Of a stretch of 64,000 nucleotides of DNA, positions 37,901 to 49,000 are shown piece after piece. Numbering within the stretch: position 1 is the stretch's first letter; every line of letters begins with the position of its first letter. The DNA lies in contig NC_035162.2 in assembly GCF_001659605.2 (NCBI RefSeq), forward strand, positions 7,831,248 to 7,895,247, read 5' to 3'. The notes under the pieces are model-generated. The model worked only from the letters and a program-made list of their open reading frames with translations. It ran no database searches and was not told where the DNA came from. The translations under genes were made by a program, and so were the position numbers. The stretch comes from Manihot esculenta (taxonomy: Eukaryota; Streptophyta; Magnoliopsida; Malpighiales; Euphorbiaceae).

Positions 37901-38881
37901 ATTATGACCTTGTAAGATCACCAAAGAAGTCTTGACCACAAGTGGGATCAGACCATCTGGTCAAATTCACCTCCCTAAGCTGGTCCGATCCAATTGATTT
38001 TTTTTTCTTTTTTTAATATCACTAATGTTATGCATTAGCCACAAGATGATAAGAACCAAAAAAGCTCTGGACATGTTTCCCACCATGGTTGCAAGATTTC
38101 ATGCATCTGCAATGACTTCTGGGTCATCAAGGTTGTGGAGATGTTTTCTACATACAAAAAGCAGATTCGCAACTTTGCTCTTGGCCATTTCGCCCAGCCC
38201 ATTAATGTCTTTACCAAAAATAACTGACCACTCAATTACAAGGCATCAGCAGAAGGAATTCATTACAATTATCTGGCACACGCCCAGGCAAATTCAACCA
38301 GGCTACTCCAATGTAGAGTAAGCAGAAAAGACAACGGCAACGTCAAGTAGACTTTCAGGTTAAGAGGAGGCCTGTGGAAAAAGCTAAGTACTAAAAAATG
38401 GTTCAGTTCTATAGCATAAAAATGAAGAGAGATCCATTACTAAGCTTTCCATTTTCCTGAACCAAATAGACGCATATAAATCCGAGATGAAAGGCAGCAA
38501 GACGCACCGGAAAAAATACAATTAAACAAGGATCGCCATCATAGCAACATAAAAATCGCACCAAACAGAAAATCAAACCCCCGGATAACAATAATAAAGA
38601 AATTAGTAAAAATTAAGCGAGCATAATTGCGGATGTCGTACGTCTTCTGATAGTTTCTCAGAAACGAAAAAGAAAATGAGAGAGAGAGAGAGACCTTGAT
38701 GGAGGGTGCGAGGGATGCCGATGCAGCGAGGATTGATGCCCTTGGATTTGAGAATGGAAGAGTAATAGAGACATCCTTTGCATGATTTACGTTTGGAAGC
38801 TCCTCCTCCTCCAGCTTCCGTTTGATTTTGGTTTTTTTCCGCTTTCTCGTCTCTTCCTCCTGCTTCATTATTCTCATCCAT
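34963..38881 (-). CDS. DUF8204 family protein, 5 exons, 206 aa
   Basis: Exons on minus: 38881-38695, 37249-37077, 35601-35532, 35230-35161, 35083-34963. The chain is in frame for 207 codons. The N-terminus is hydrophilic; then come the conserved SCKGCLYYSS box (about residue 33), NPRCIGIPRTL, VPNYIVG, EGRTLAGFYYACAGYSVY and, in the last exons, HQPRTPKP and a C-terminal block with VASGVARN, VGNYIKE and ILYPYRKRPK. This matches a small plant-wide family annotated only as DUF8204; its biochemical role is not known to me. Introns 1 and 2 are about 1.45 kb each. Intron 4 is a GC-AG intron. The leader is a CT/GA-rich tract (38891-38908). The gene could easily be missed because no single exon is longer than 190 nt. 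Confidence 0.9.
35084..35160 (-). other. GC-AG intron of the DUF8204 gene (77 nt)
   Basis: On minus the exon ends CTGAGCAG and the intron starts GCAAGC, finishing CTGCAG before GTATACA. Joining AG with G restores Arg and the family sequence FLSRYTRNANLVASG. No GT donor nearby keeps the frame. CAG|GCAAGC is close to the strong consensus that GC donors require. Confidence 0.85.
36622..36900. repeat. Two-copy tandem duplication, about 159 bp, in a DUF8204 intron
   Basis: TTTTGTTTAGGTTTAGACTC starts at 36622 and again at 36781, and both copies continue through TTGGAACATTGCACTT and an AACAAGCT...AAATTTGA segment to CCTAAAGTTA. The copies are diverged and have small indels. Confidence 0.8.
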
Positions 38882-39720
38882 GCTAGCTAGCTCGCTCTCT
38901 CTCTCTCTCCCCCTCCTTTACTTGTATAGGGCAAGAGCACGCAGCAGCAGCCTTACACCTACCGACTTGGAAAAATGACGTCGTTTTTTCCCTCCTAATA
39001 TTCAACCGGCTCCTATTCTTTAAAAGATTCAGCAATATTTGCGATTAAAGCTGGTTTGCCTGGAGAATATAATTGATATATGAAAAAATATATTTTGTAA
39101 ATTTATTAGCAATTTTTGTTTTTTATTTACAATTAAATAATAAAAAAATAAAAATTACTAATAAATTTATACATAATAATAGTATTAATAAAATTTAAAA
39201 TTAATTTAAAAAAGTTATTTTTTAAAAAAAATTTCATTTTGATAAAAAAAAACTGTCCATCAAAATTTTTAAATATCCTTAACGTCAAAGAATATTTTCA
39301 CGTGGGGAAAAGGTAAAAGCAACAAAGCTAACAAAATTACACAACTACTGTGTATTTTGAAAAAAATTACTATTTAATTTTTATAATATATGTAAATTTA
39401 TTAATTAATTTTTTATTTTTTAAAATTATATTAAATATACTTAAAATTTTAAAAAAATTATTAATTTATTAATTCATTAATTTTAAATATTATGTATTGT
39501 AAAAAGTTTAAAATATACTCTATCAAAAATTAATTAATTAATTTTTATAAAATTAAAAAAATTAATAAATTTTTTATACTAAATAAATTAAATAGTAATA
39601 TATTTAATAATTAAAATTAATAAAATAATTAATTTATTTATTTTTAAAAATTTAAATACTAATTAATATATTTTTATATATTAAATAAATTAAAATAATA
39701 TTTTTTTAAAACACTATAAG

Positions 39721-39825
39721 TTTTTTTTTTTCTACGGGTAAAGGGATTGGAGTAGGGATGGGGAGTTGAATTCATAACCTCGTTCAACATCCTCCATATG
39801 TGCTGCCACTCCAACTAAAAGAGGG
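39721..39825 (-). mobile_element. SINE-like fragment, minus orientation
   Basis: Read on minus, TAGTTGGAGTGGCAGCA resembles a tRNA-type A box and GAGGTTATGAATTCAACTCC a B box, about 35 bp apart, and the unit ends in a run of A's after CCTTTACCCGTAG. Order and size fit a tRNA-derived SINE. No clean target duplication was found, so the ends are approximate. Confidence 0.45.
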
Positions 39826-41099
39826 CTGCAAGTGCCTATTGTAGTTATCATGCTAAAGCCAAGGTTGAATTCCCTACTCGAAGTCGAGTTGAAACCTCAT
39901 CGGTGTTGACCTTCACAAACTGGGGTGGTGGAACAATCTAAAATAAGCCCTTTTTTCCCTTTCCTGCAACATTTTTCACATGTGCGAAACAAAACGATGC
40001 TTAATATAACTTTATTTTTTCCAAGTTTACTCTCAGCAGAGTTAGCCATTTATATATACAATATATATTGAGCGGTTTAACTAACAAATATATGACCTCC
40101 TCTCTCTTTGTGGGAAGGGAGAGCTTTTTCTTCTCAATTTTTTTTTCTTAAAATACTATATTAGAGTAAAATTTAATTTTATAGCATTTTAAAAATGCGA
40201 TAAAACTTATCCACTTTAAAAAATATGGTAAAATATTAAATTTTTAGTTAATCGTTATTTAATTAAAAAAGTTATAATTATTACTATAATTTTAAAGTTT
40301 AATACTAATTATAAAAATGCTTTGGAGACTGTTTAAGCAATCTGCACGTGTTTACCCTGCAATATTTATGATTGCACTTTAATTATATTTATTTATTTAT
40401 TTATATATTAAATTTATATAAATATAATTATAAAATTTTTTATTATTATTATTAATTTTATTAATTTATTTACAATATAATATTATATTTTTCATATTTA
40501 AAATTATATTTTATTAAAATATTATAATTGATTTATAATAATATTAAATATTAATTTTTTAAATATCATTATTTACCCTATAACATTGAATTTTTTATAT
40601 TTAATGTAAATATTTGTGAATAGTAAAACGTATAAAAATAGAATAAAAAAATAGTAAATACTTATAAATTATAGAATATCATAAAAATAAAATAATATAT
40701 TTACAAATGATAAAGTGAGAAAATAATATTAAAATGATACAAATGTCCTCCCGTATTATATCAACATTATCTATATGGCCGATGGTCACTGCACTCTCAC
40801 TTTTAAAAGTAGGATCAATATTTATGGAGTGCATGAAAATATTAAGATTAGGGGCTACCAACCTTTGATATTGTATTGCAGTATATTATAATGGTAAAAA
40901 AATATAATTAGATGCAACAGTAGAATAGTACTAGCCTGACATGTATTGTATAAAATAGTCAAATAATGATTGTGTTTATAAACTAGATGAAAGAATATAC
41001 ACATAATGTCTAATAGAAAATGCATTAAGGAAGATCACATGTAGGATAAAAGTATTAAAATACTACCTACTGGAGCCTACATCTGAAATAGATGATCTT

Positions 41100-41420
41100 A
41101 AATACTAACCTGCTGGAAGGACCACTGTATCGGGGTTATATGGTGACATATAACTACAAGGTGTCCACATAGTATATTGTGCTCCACTGTCTTGTGAAAC
41201 ACTAAGTCCTGCAGATAACTTTTAATCTCACCAAATGGTCAATGAGTATAGAATGAAATGGTGTGGGAATTGTGACATTTGATGGGATAGTGATATGTGC
41301 ATCAACATCGGCTTCTTGACATGAGCTATATCTATGTCTAGGTCTCCTCGGCAGGTCAACAGGCTCGTTAGGGTCATCTGGCATAGGTTGCGCCCGAAAA
41401 GCAGGCTGTGATTTCTTTTT
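41100..41420 (-). pseudogene. Possible transposon-derived coding debris
   Basis: A minus-strand frame from about 41420 gives a proline- and arginine-rich stretch (DDPNEPVDLPRRPRHRYSS), and a shifted frame further on reads GAQYTMWTPCSYMSPYNPDT. These low-complexity, proline-rich tails resemble C-terminal ends of plant mobile-domain or MULE-type proteins, but the match is impressionistic. Frames change and no domain core is present. Confidence 0.3.
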
Positions 41421-41965
41421 CTATGGCATAAAACATCCTCCTGTTTGTATTATATAATTAAACAATAATATTTTAAATGAATATAAACATATGAAAATAT
41501 ACTTAATAATAAAATATTACCACCGTATGAATAGCTGCACCACGATATGATATCCATCGACAATATACTCTTCTGTACCATTTAAGGTATTAATAATAAT
41601 GAACTTGCATACCTAATGATAATGAACTTGCATATATAATGATATTGCTTGAATCAACCTCTGTCATCTATTTCCTATATGGCAATCCAATGTGTATGAA
41701 CTGTAATTTAATTACTATCAGATGACAAATAGAGATATATTATGAAAATTAGTTGGGGTATTAGTTATTGCATGCCGAATTGGTGCAACACTTTATCTGG
41801 TTGATATCATTTTACTACGTGGAAATATATTAAGGGAACTCTTACTCTCCAAATATCACGGCCTTATATACAAATACAATACAATGATAATTATGCAAAA
41901 ACTTTATTATAATATGGCTCCATACCATTTGAAAAAAAAAATTTATCATAATAGCATAAGAAATG

Positions 41966-42110
41966 AAGATTAATCAAAGTATATAAAATATTTTATATTA
42001 TATCTCTAGATCGCCGTTTTATCAAATTTAGAATGTATTTATAATGATAGCATAAAAAATAAGATTAATCAAAGGATATAAAATATTTTATATTATATCT
42101 CTAGATCGTC
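41966..42110. repeat. 95-bp tandem duplication
   Basis: AAGATTAATCAAAGTATATAAAATATTTTATATTATATCTCTAGATCG-type sequence starts at 41966 and again at 42061, with nearly identical first 48 bases and weaker similarity after that. Confidence 0.85.
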
Positions 42111-42799
42111 CATTTTGTTAAATTTATAACATATTTCTATCAAAGTATACATCACGACTTAAGTGATACGTTATGCATTACTTCACCTGATATTGATATA
42201 AAACAAAATTTAAGATTTTGATGTGAATGCGTCATATGCAATGTAAAATAATATCATAATCAAAATAAAATACTAATTGACTTTTAAGTGAAGTATTATT
42301 GTATGGATATCGAATATTTATAAATGGTATTACTAAAGTGAATCCATTCCATATCCATATTTGGAGAATGCGTAAGATTTCACCCAATTGAGATACTTTT
42401 GGATCTGTGGCACGATAAAATTTTCTATATAATTAAATAAGACATGTTGAACCTCAATTATACATGTTGATTATATGTAAATTAATAAAAAAAATAAAAA
42501 AAAATATTATATTAAATCTACTAGAAGTTCTATCCATGAGAAGAGAAGTTCAGGTTAACCTCACTAGAATTTTTATCAATGAAAAAAGAACCTCCAATAG
42601 TTCTTAACACATAAGTATGGGCATGTCTCTAAACCAATCAACATTATTTGGTAACTCATAAAATTTTCAACTAATCGGCTTACTAAATTAATGGCAAAAA
42701 TTTACCACGCATTATAAATTATTTCTATAATAATTTTTTTCAATAAAATATATAATAATTTCTTTTTATAAAAATTATAATTCTAATTATAAGTCAAGA

Positions 42800-44070
42800 T
42801 AATTGTAAATAATAAGAATATATGATAATAATTAATAATATGTTATATTTTTTAATAAAAAAATTCATATAAATTTAAATATCTAAATTTTATAAATTTA
42901 TCCCAACTCAAAAAATTTTCAAACAATATATACACATATATATATATATAAATTTGAGCAACTTATTTATAAATTTTTTCTACTTTTATCCTATTAAATA
43001 TCTCTATAATTTTTTTTTCAATAATACATATATAAATTTAAAGCCTTTATTTGTTAAATTTTTCTATTTTTACCACATTTTTATCCTTATAAAATTTTTT
43101 TCTAATAATATATATAATAATTTTTTTAAAAAAATTTACAATTCTAATTATATTTGAACATAATTGTAAATAATAAAATATATGATAACAATTAATAATA
43201 TATTTTTTTAATAAAAACAAAAAAAATCATATAAACTTAAATATTTAAATTTTAAAAATTTATTCCAACTTAAATTTTTTTTCAAACAACGTGCATAAAA
43301 AAATTTGACCTATTTATTTGTAATTTTTTTTTATTTTTATCACATTAAATATCCTATCAATATTTTTTTCAAACACCATATATATAAATTTAAAATATTT
43401 ATTTGTTAAAATTTTCTATTTTTATCCATATAAAAAAATTTTCTAACAAAATATATAATAACTTTTTTAGAAAAAAATTTACAACTCTAATTATTTCAAC
43501 ATAATTATAAATAATAAAAATATATGATAACGATTAATAATATGTTATATTTTTTTTATAAAGATAAAAAATTCATATAAACTTAAATATTTAAATTTTA
43601 TAAATTTATTTCAACTCAAAATTTTTTTAAATAACATATATAAAGAAATTTCAGTCATTTATTTATAATTTTTTCTTATTTTTATCACATTAAATATTCT
43701 TATAAAATTTTTTTTAACAACCTATATATAAATTTAAGACATTTATTTGTTAAATATTTCTACTTTTACCATATTAAATATCCTTATAAAAATTCTTTTC
43801 AATAATCTATATACAAATTTAAGACATTTATTTGTTAAATATTTCTAGTTTTACCACATTTTTATTCCTATATTTTTTTTAATAATTTTTATAATATTTT
43901 TTTATAAAAAATTTATAATTTCAATTATATTTAAATATAATGATAAACAATAAAAATATATGATAACAATTAATAATATATTATATTTTTTTAATAAAGA
44001 GAACAAAAAATTTTATATAAATTTAAATATTTAAATTTTATCAATTTATTTCTATAAAAAATTTTCCATA
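42800..44070. repeat. Degenerate AT-rich tandem array, period about 340-360 bp, 4 copies
   Basis: The landmark AATTGTAAATAATAA followed by ATATGATAACAATTAATAAT occurs at about 42801, 43162, 43503 and 43939. Each is followed by ATATAAA-TTAAATATTTAAATTT, a stretch of TTTATTCCAACT, and TTATTTGTTAAATTTTTCTA with TTTTACCACATT. The last interval is longer because a sub-block of about 90 bp (ATTTAAGACATTTATTTGTTAA) is itself doubled. No coding potential. Confidence 0.75.
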
Positions 44071-44752
44071 CAACACATATAAAAATTTAAGAAAATGTTT
44101 AAGGTTTTTAAATTAAATATCTTAATTTTTTAAAAAAATTTTATTATTTAAATTTGTAGCTTCTTCAAAGTTTCTAAATTGAACTCATTGACATATAAAT
44201 TTTTCTATTATTCATCATATTATTATAAATAATATAAATATATTACAGACATTAATAATCTTTTATATTTCTTAAATAAAAATAGCTATAACTTTTTTTA
44301 ACTATAAATTTAAAATTTAATTCATTCTGCTTCTTTATATATAAACTATAATTTTTCTATAAACATAAATTTATTAACTAATTGCAAATAATAAAATAAT
44401 ATGATATAAATTTATAAATATTTTTTAATGACTCCCATCTGATTAAATATATAAAAATATAAAATAAAAATATTGTTTAATTATTATTATTTTCATTTAT
44501 ATCGATTTAATCAAATATAAAATTTATAAAAATATATATTTATCTTGATGAAAACTTTATTTCACTCTTTAGAAGATTAAACGAGAAACAAAATTTTGAA
44601 TTGAAAATAAGAAATATGAAAGAGTTGATAAGAAATATGAGAGAGTATTTTTTTCAAAAGAAATATGAAGATTGAAAAAGGAAAAAGAAAAAAAAGAAAA
44701 AGTAATGAGGTATATATTTTAGAGAGTCAGAGAAGCGGGGTGTTGTGGTGAC

Positions 44753-44781
44753 CAACGGCTCTATTCTTTAAAGAGCCGTTG
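44753..44781. repeat. Perfect 10-bp hairpin
   Basis: CAACGGCTCT and AGAGCCGTTG pair perfectly around a 9-nt loop. It stands at the left edge of the GC-richer retroelement-like block and may mark its end. Confidence 0.8.
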
Positions 44782-45745
44782 TTCAAGGGGTTTATTACCG
44801 CGCTTTTAAATCCCCTCTTCTCCAACCAGAGTTTTTAATTTTTTAGGGTGAAAAGGCAAAAAGCCCCCTTTTCTTTGCCGTGCCCTCGGCTTTTCCTTGT
44901 CCCTCCCGGCAGAGGAAGGCCTCCTTCCTCTTGACCTGGCAGTGGGTCTCCCTCCCCGCTGTTGGGTTGGAGTGTAAATACTTTTGATTTTGTTGTTTTT
45001 GGTAGCTGGATTTAATCTGAGAGGGTCTTTAGTTGAGCTGCTTCTTTATTTTGTTGGCAATGGCTTTTCTTCTCATTGGATGGTTTGTTTTGCGGGAACT
45101 CATGATCTCAGATCCTACGGTGCCCTCTATTGAATAGATGGAAGAGTATAGAAAATTCTGTTTTCTGGTGGTGGCTCGTGGGGCCGAGATCGGTCCGGAA
45201 GGCGCGAATGAGATCGCTGAAGAGTACTCCACCTCTGCTCTTTGCTGTCGTGCTTTGATCTGGGTTTCTTGGTTGCTTAGTTTCCCTTGCATGCATCTGT
45301 TTTCCTGTCGTTCATGAATCCTCGCCTTCGATCGTCAAAGATCCCCATCTTCGAGTTCCAGCTTTAGTTTCGACGACTTGTTTTGGTGATCTCCGTCTAA
45401 ATGTAACGTCCTTCATGGCTACCGATGAAGAGATTCTTTGTTGCTTTTGGTGGCAGTCGTCTAAGTTGTTGTGGTTACCAACAAAGAGACCCTCTGCTTT
45501 CAGACCTCTATGGTTTTGGTGGTACCGTCCATGCCGTTGTGCCTACCATCAGTGAGTTTCGCTGCTTGTCTCGGTGGTAGCCGGGTCCGTACCCGATTAG
45601 CCTAGGGTTCTCTTGTGGCTGTGGGCCTTTTCTTTATTTGGGCTTGGTCGTTTGGACTTTTAGTTGGGGTGTTTTCTGTAATGGGCTTTGTCTGTATTTC
45701 TCTTAGCCTTTAAGGCCTTAATGACAATCTTTAAAAAAAAAAAAA
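44753..45745 (+). mobile_element. Retroelement-like block ending in poly(A)
   Basis: Composition changes abruptly from AT-only to about half GC at 44730 and back after a run of 15 A's at about 45731-45745. The 3' end GCCTTTAAGGCCTTAATGACAATC followed by poly(A) is like ends of plant LINEs. There is no reverse transcriptase ORF, so it would be an internally deleted or leader-derived copy. Stops occur in all frames. It could also be a retroposed transcript. Confidence 0.45.
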
Positions 45746-46067
45746 AACCTAATATTATAAAAGTTCGCAAATAAATAATGAAAGCAAACATAAGAAAAAG
45801 ATGTACATATTATATCCAAATATTTATATCAACCAAAGAACAGGCATCTGTTCATTTCTAATATGTACAACAAAAGCAGTAAAGTGAAAGAAAATTTCAC
45901 TCTTTATCCGAAGCACTGCTAAGCTACCTTTTTAGCTCATCAACCGGAGTCACCACTTTCTCCACAATGAGATGCAAACATTTAAAGCATTCTCAATCCA
46001 AGGGTTCCACCAAGTGTTGGAATTTCGAAGTCTAGTTAAAATCTAGATTTGCCCGAAAAAAGAACAT

Positions 46068-49000
46068 CTATTCATGGTGAATGATGCTTCCGAAAACAGG
46101 ATAATATGCATCCAATTCAAGCTGCTCCAATATTTGCTGTGTGGCCCATAGATAGGAAGAGTGGCCTTCAATGATATCAGTAACATCAACCTGCAGAGCA
46201 TAAATTATTGTATAACATATACATAGCTCCATTTCTGGTAAAAATACAATTGCGACCAAAGAACACTGATGTAGGAGGGACAGAAACAAAGATTCGAAGG
46301 AAAGAAAGAATGCCCTTACATTCTCGATCCCAGGAACAGCAATTGGCTGAATTCCAGCTAATCCTTGAGTAAGTAGACTGCTAATTAGAAGAAACTATTA
46401 GTTTTTATGGAAAGAAAAAATAATTATTCAAATTCAAAATTGGTCTTAAAAGAAGGAATAAAACATTATTTTCCAAAGGTTAGAAGGAGCTTTGAAGACA
46501 ATATTATTTCTCTCTCTCTCTTCCCCACAAGGAACAACAGAATCAATTGTGCAAAAACTAAAATTGGACCCAGCCAGCTGGAGCGACAGAAAAAAACTTC
46601 CAAAATCCCCATTGTTAGCAAAGACCAAGTATCCTTCAGCAAAAAAGAAGGAAAAAAAAAAGGAGGGGACTGATGATTAAATGATAATAACATGATGAGA
46701 TAACAATGCAAGGATTATGAAAATCAAACACAATTATCTACATATAGCAATATAACTACATATGCAGTTGTGAATGGCTAATACCAATACAAATAAGTCA
46801 GGAATATCAATCATCTGCCAAAAATGAGAATATTTCAGCCATAAACATCATCCCATAATCCTAAATCCTAATAGTCATTTGACGCCAACAAAAGAGATTT
46901 TGGCCTGTAGTTCAGGCAACTTGAGTAAGGCTTGAGTATAGTTGGCTGAAGCCTCGCCTTTGCACATTGATTGGCTTGGGACAGGAGATAGGGTCAGGCC
47001 AAATTGGACCCAGTAAAGTTGCATCTGGATCTAATTTATAGACAATGTCATCAGATAGCTTAGATGTGTCTCAACTGATTGAATTTTTAGCGGTCCATAA
47101 GCAGATACAGCATATCAATCACACAGATAAATGATGCACTAGAGCCTTGAGAATAATTCATACCTTGCACGAAAAGCAAGTCCAAGTATCCAATCATTTG
47201 TGGAGTATGCATTCACAAATCTCCCAGCCACCATCTGGAAAACACTGGAAGCTAACTGAGGCTTTTACAGAAAATAGCAGGAAGTAAAGTATTTGACAAA
47301 TAAAAATATAAAGAAACAGCAACTAATGCTTCCAGTGACACAACACCAATCACCTTTCTCGCAGCTTCCCACTTCTCGTCCTTAATGGCAATGGGTGCTC
47401 CAAGAAGAACAACTCTTTCTATAACTTCAGCTGCCAGTGCTCAGCATAATCACATAAAGATTGCACTAGAATTTGAAAACCAACTCTGAACACGACTAAT
47501 AAATAATGAGCATTACCATGATGTTCAGTTTCAGCCAAAGTCTCAAGACACTTAAAAACCACTCGAGCTCCAAGCGAATAACCCACAAGTGTCACAGGCC
47601 TAAAATTTGCAGAAAGCCAAATATAGAAAAAAAAAATCCACTTTTTGGAAAATTTTAGGGCACAAGAATGAAGAATGACAGCACCTTGAACTAAATTATT
47701 ATCAGTATACCTGTTCCCTTGCAATCCTTTCAACAACACTTCAGCTAGCAATTTCCCAGCTTTGTCTGATCTAGAAAATGTAAGAAAATAAAATCAGTCA
47801 AAAAATCACAAGTGCTCTGCTGGACAGCTGCATTTGTTACTATGATTATAACCAAAAATAATTTAGGCAGCCCATCATGTGCAAAGCAGCAAGTTATATG
47901 AAATAAGGCACTTCTTCACCTCTTCCCATCTTAAGTGTTCTGCTCACAGTCCATAACGAGAAGCTAACCTGTCAATAGCTATTGTCCATTTGCTATCTAT
48001 GAAATTAGTAGCTGCAAGCAATGCTGCTGGCCAGGCCAATGCTGCCAAAAGAGTGCTTAACACTGTCATCATTGCACCTTGCCTCATTATCTCCAATGCA
48101 ATTCCTAAAGCAAGTATTAGTGATGTTAATTATATGCACAAGTGTAACCACTGAACTAGAAGTTAAACATTCTAGCAGCCATCAGGTCTTACTTGAAGTG
48201 AGCCAGTCTTGAATCGATGTACTCACTGCAATAAGATTCTTCGATTCCCACTGCAGCGAATACCTAAAACATATGCTAGTCATAAGAGACATGCCTTGTA
48301 AAATCCATTTTGATGCCACAAACATTTAGCAAGTCAGTTTCCATTTTCTAACAAAAGAATAGACAATGTCAAAACAATAAGCAACTTCTTCAGGTCTGCA
48401 TTGTCCAAATAAACAATATTGTTCTGATTTCACCTTTTAACCGGATAATCATGAATAACATATTGTAGAAATCATAGGACATAACAAGCAATGCAACTCA
48501 AGGAACATGCACGAGACAAAAAAATCAGATGGGTAGAAAATACCATATTACTTGTTACAATTGACAATAATACACTATTTTATCATTTACATTTGCTTGT
48601 TCAAATGGCATGAGATTTAAAAAAAAATAATTAAAAAAGGTATAAATTTTAATTAAAGCAAAAGGAAAAAGGCAACAGTTAATAAAAAAAAATCACATTT
48701 ATTATGTAATTGTAAAGTTATCAACTTATATTGACAGATAGAATAAAAAATTAATGAAGAGAAATTTCTAACACTAAGCAAGTTCATGTAGATATGTATA
48801 CCTCTCTAAGTTGTCGTTTTGTCCTTCCCAAGGCCTTATAAAATCTTCCTCATTAAATACAAACCCTGAGATCAAGATTTCAACAGCTAGTCGCTGACAG
48901 AAAATATCAATGGAATTTAAATGTACCTTCATCAGATACACTGTCCAAAGTGGCTGAGTTTCAGTCAGAGAAATGTAGAAGCATTATAAACTTACACCAT

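Larger units (their letters stand above)
38882..46067. other. Intergenic region with tandem and dispersed repeats
   Basis: No intact gene is visible between the DUF8204 and TMCO4-like genes. It contains a SINE-like fragment (39721-39825), possible transposon coding debris (41100-41420), a 95-bp duplication (41966-42110), an AT-rich tandem array (42800-44070) and a poly(A)-ended retroelement-like block (44753-45745). The rest is AT-only sequence. Confidence 0.6.

Noticed and set aside
42954..43157. 67-aa ORF rich in Phe, Tyr and Asn
   Set aside because: It is a chance frame in AT-only tandem-repeat DNA.
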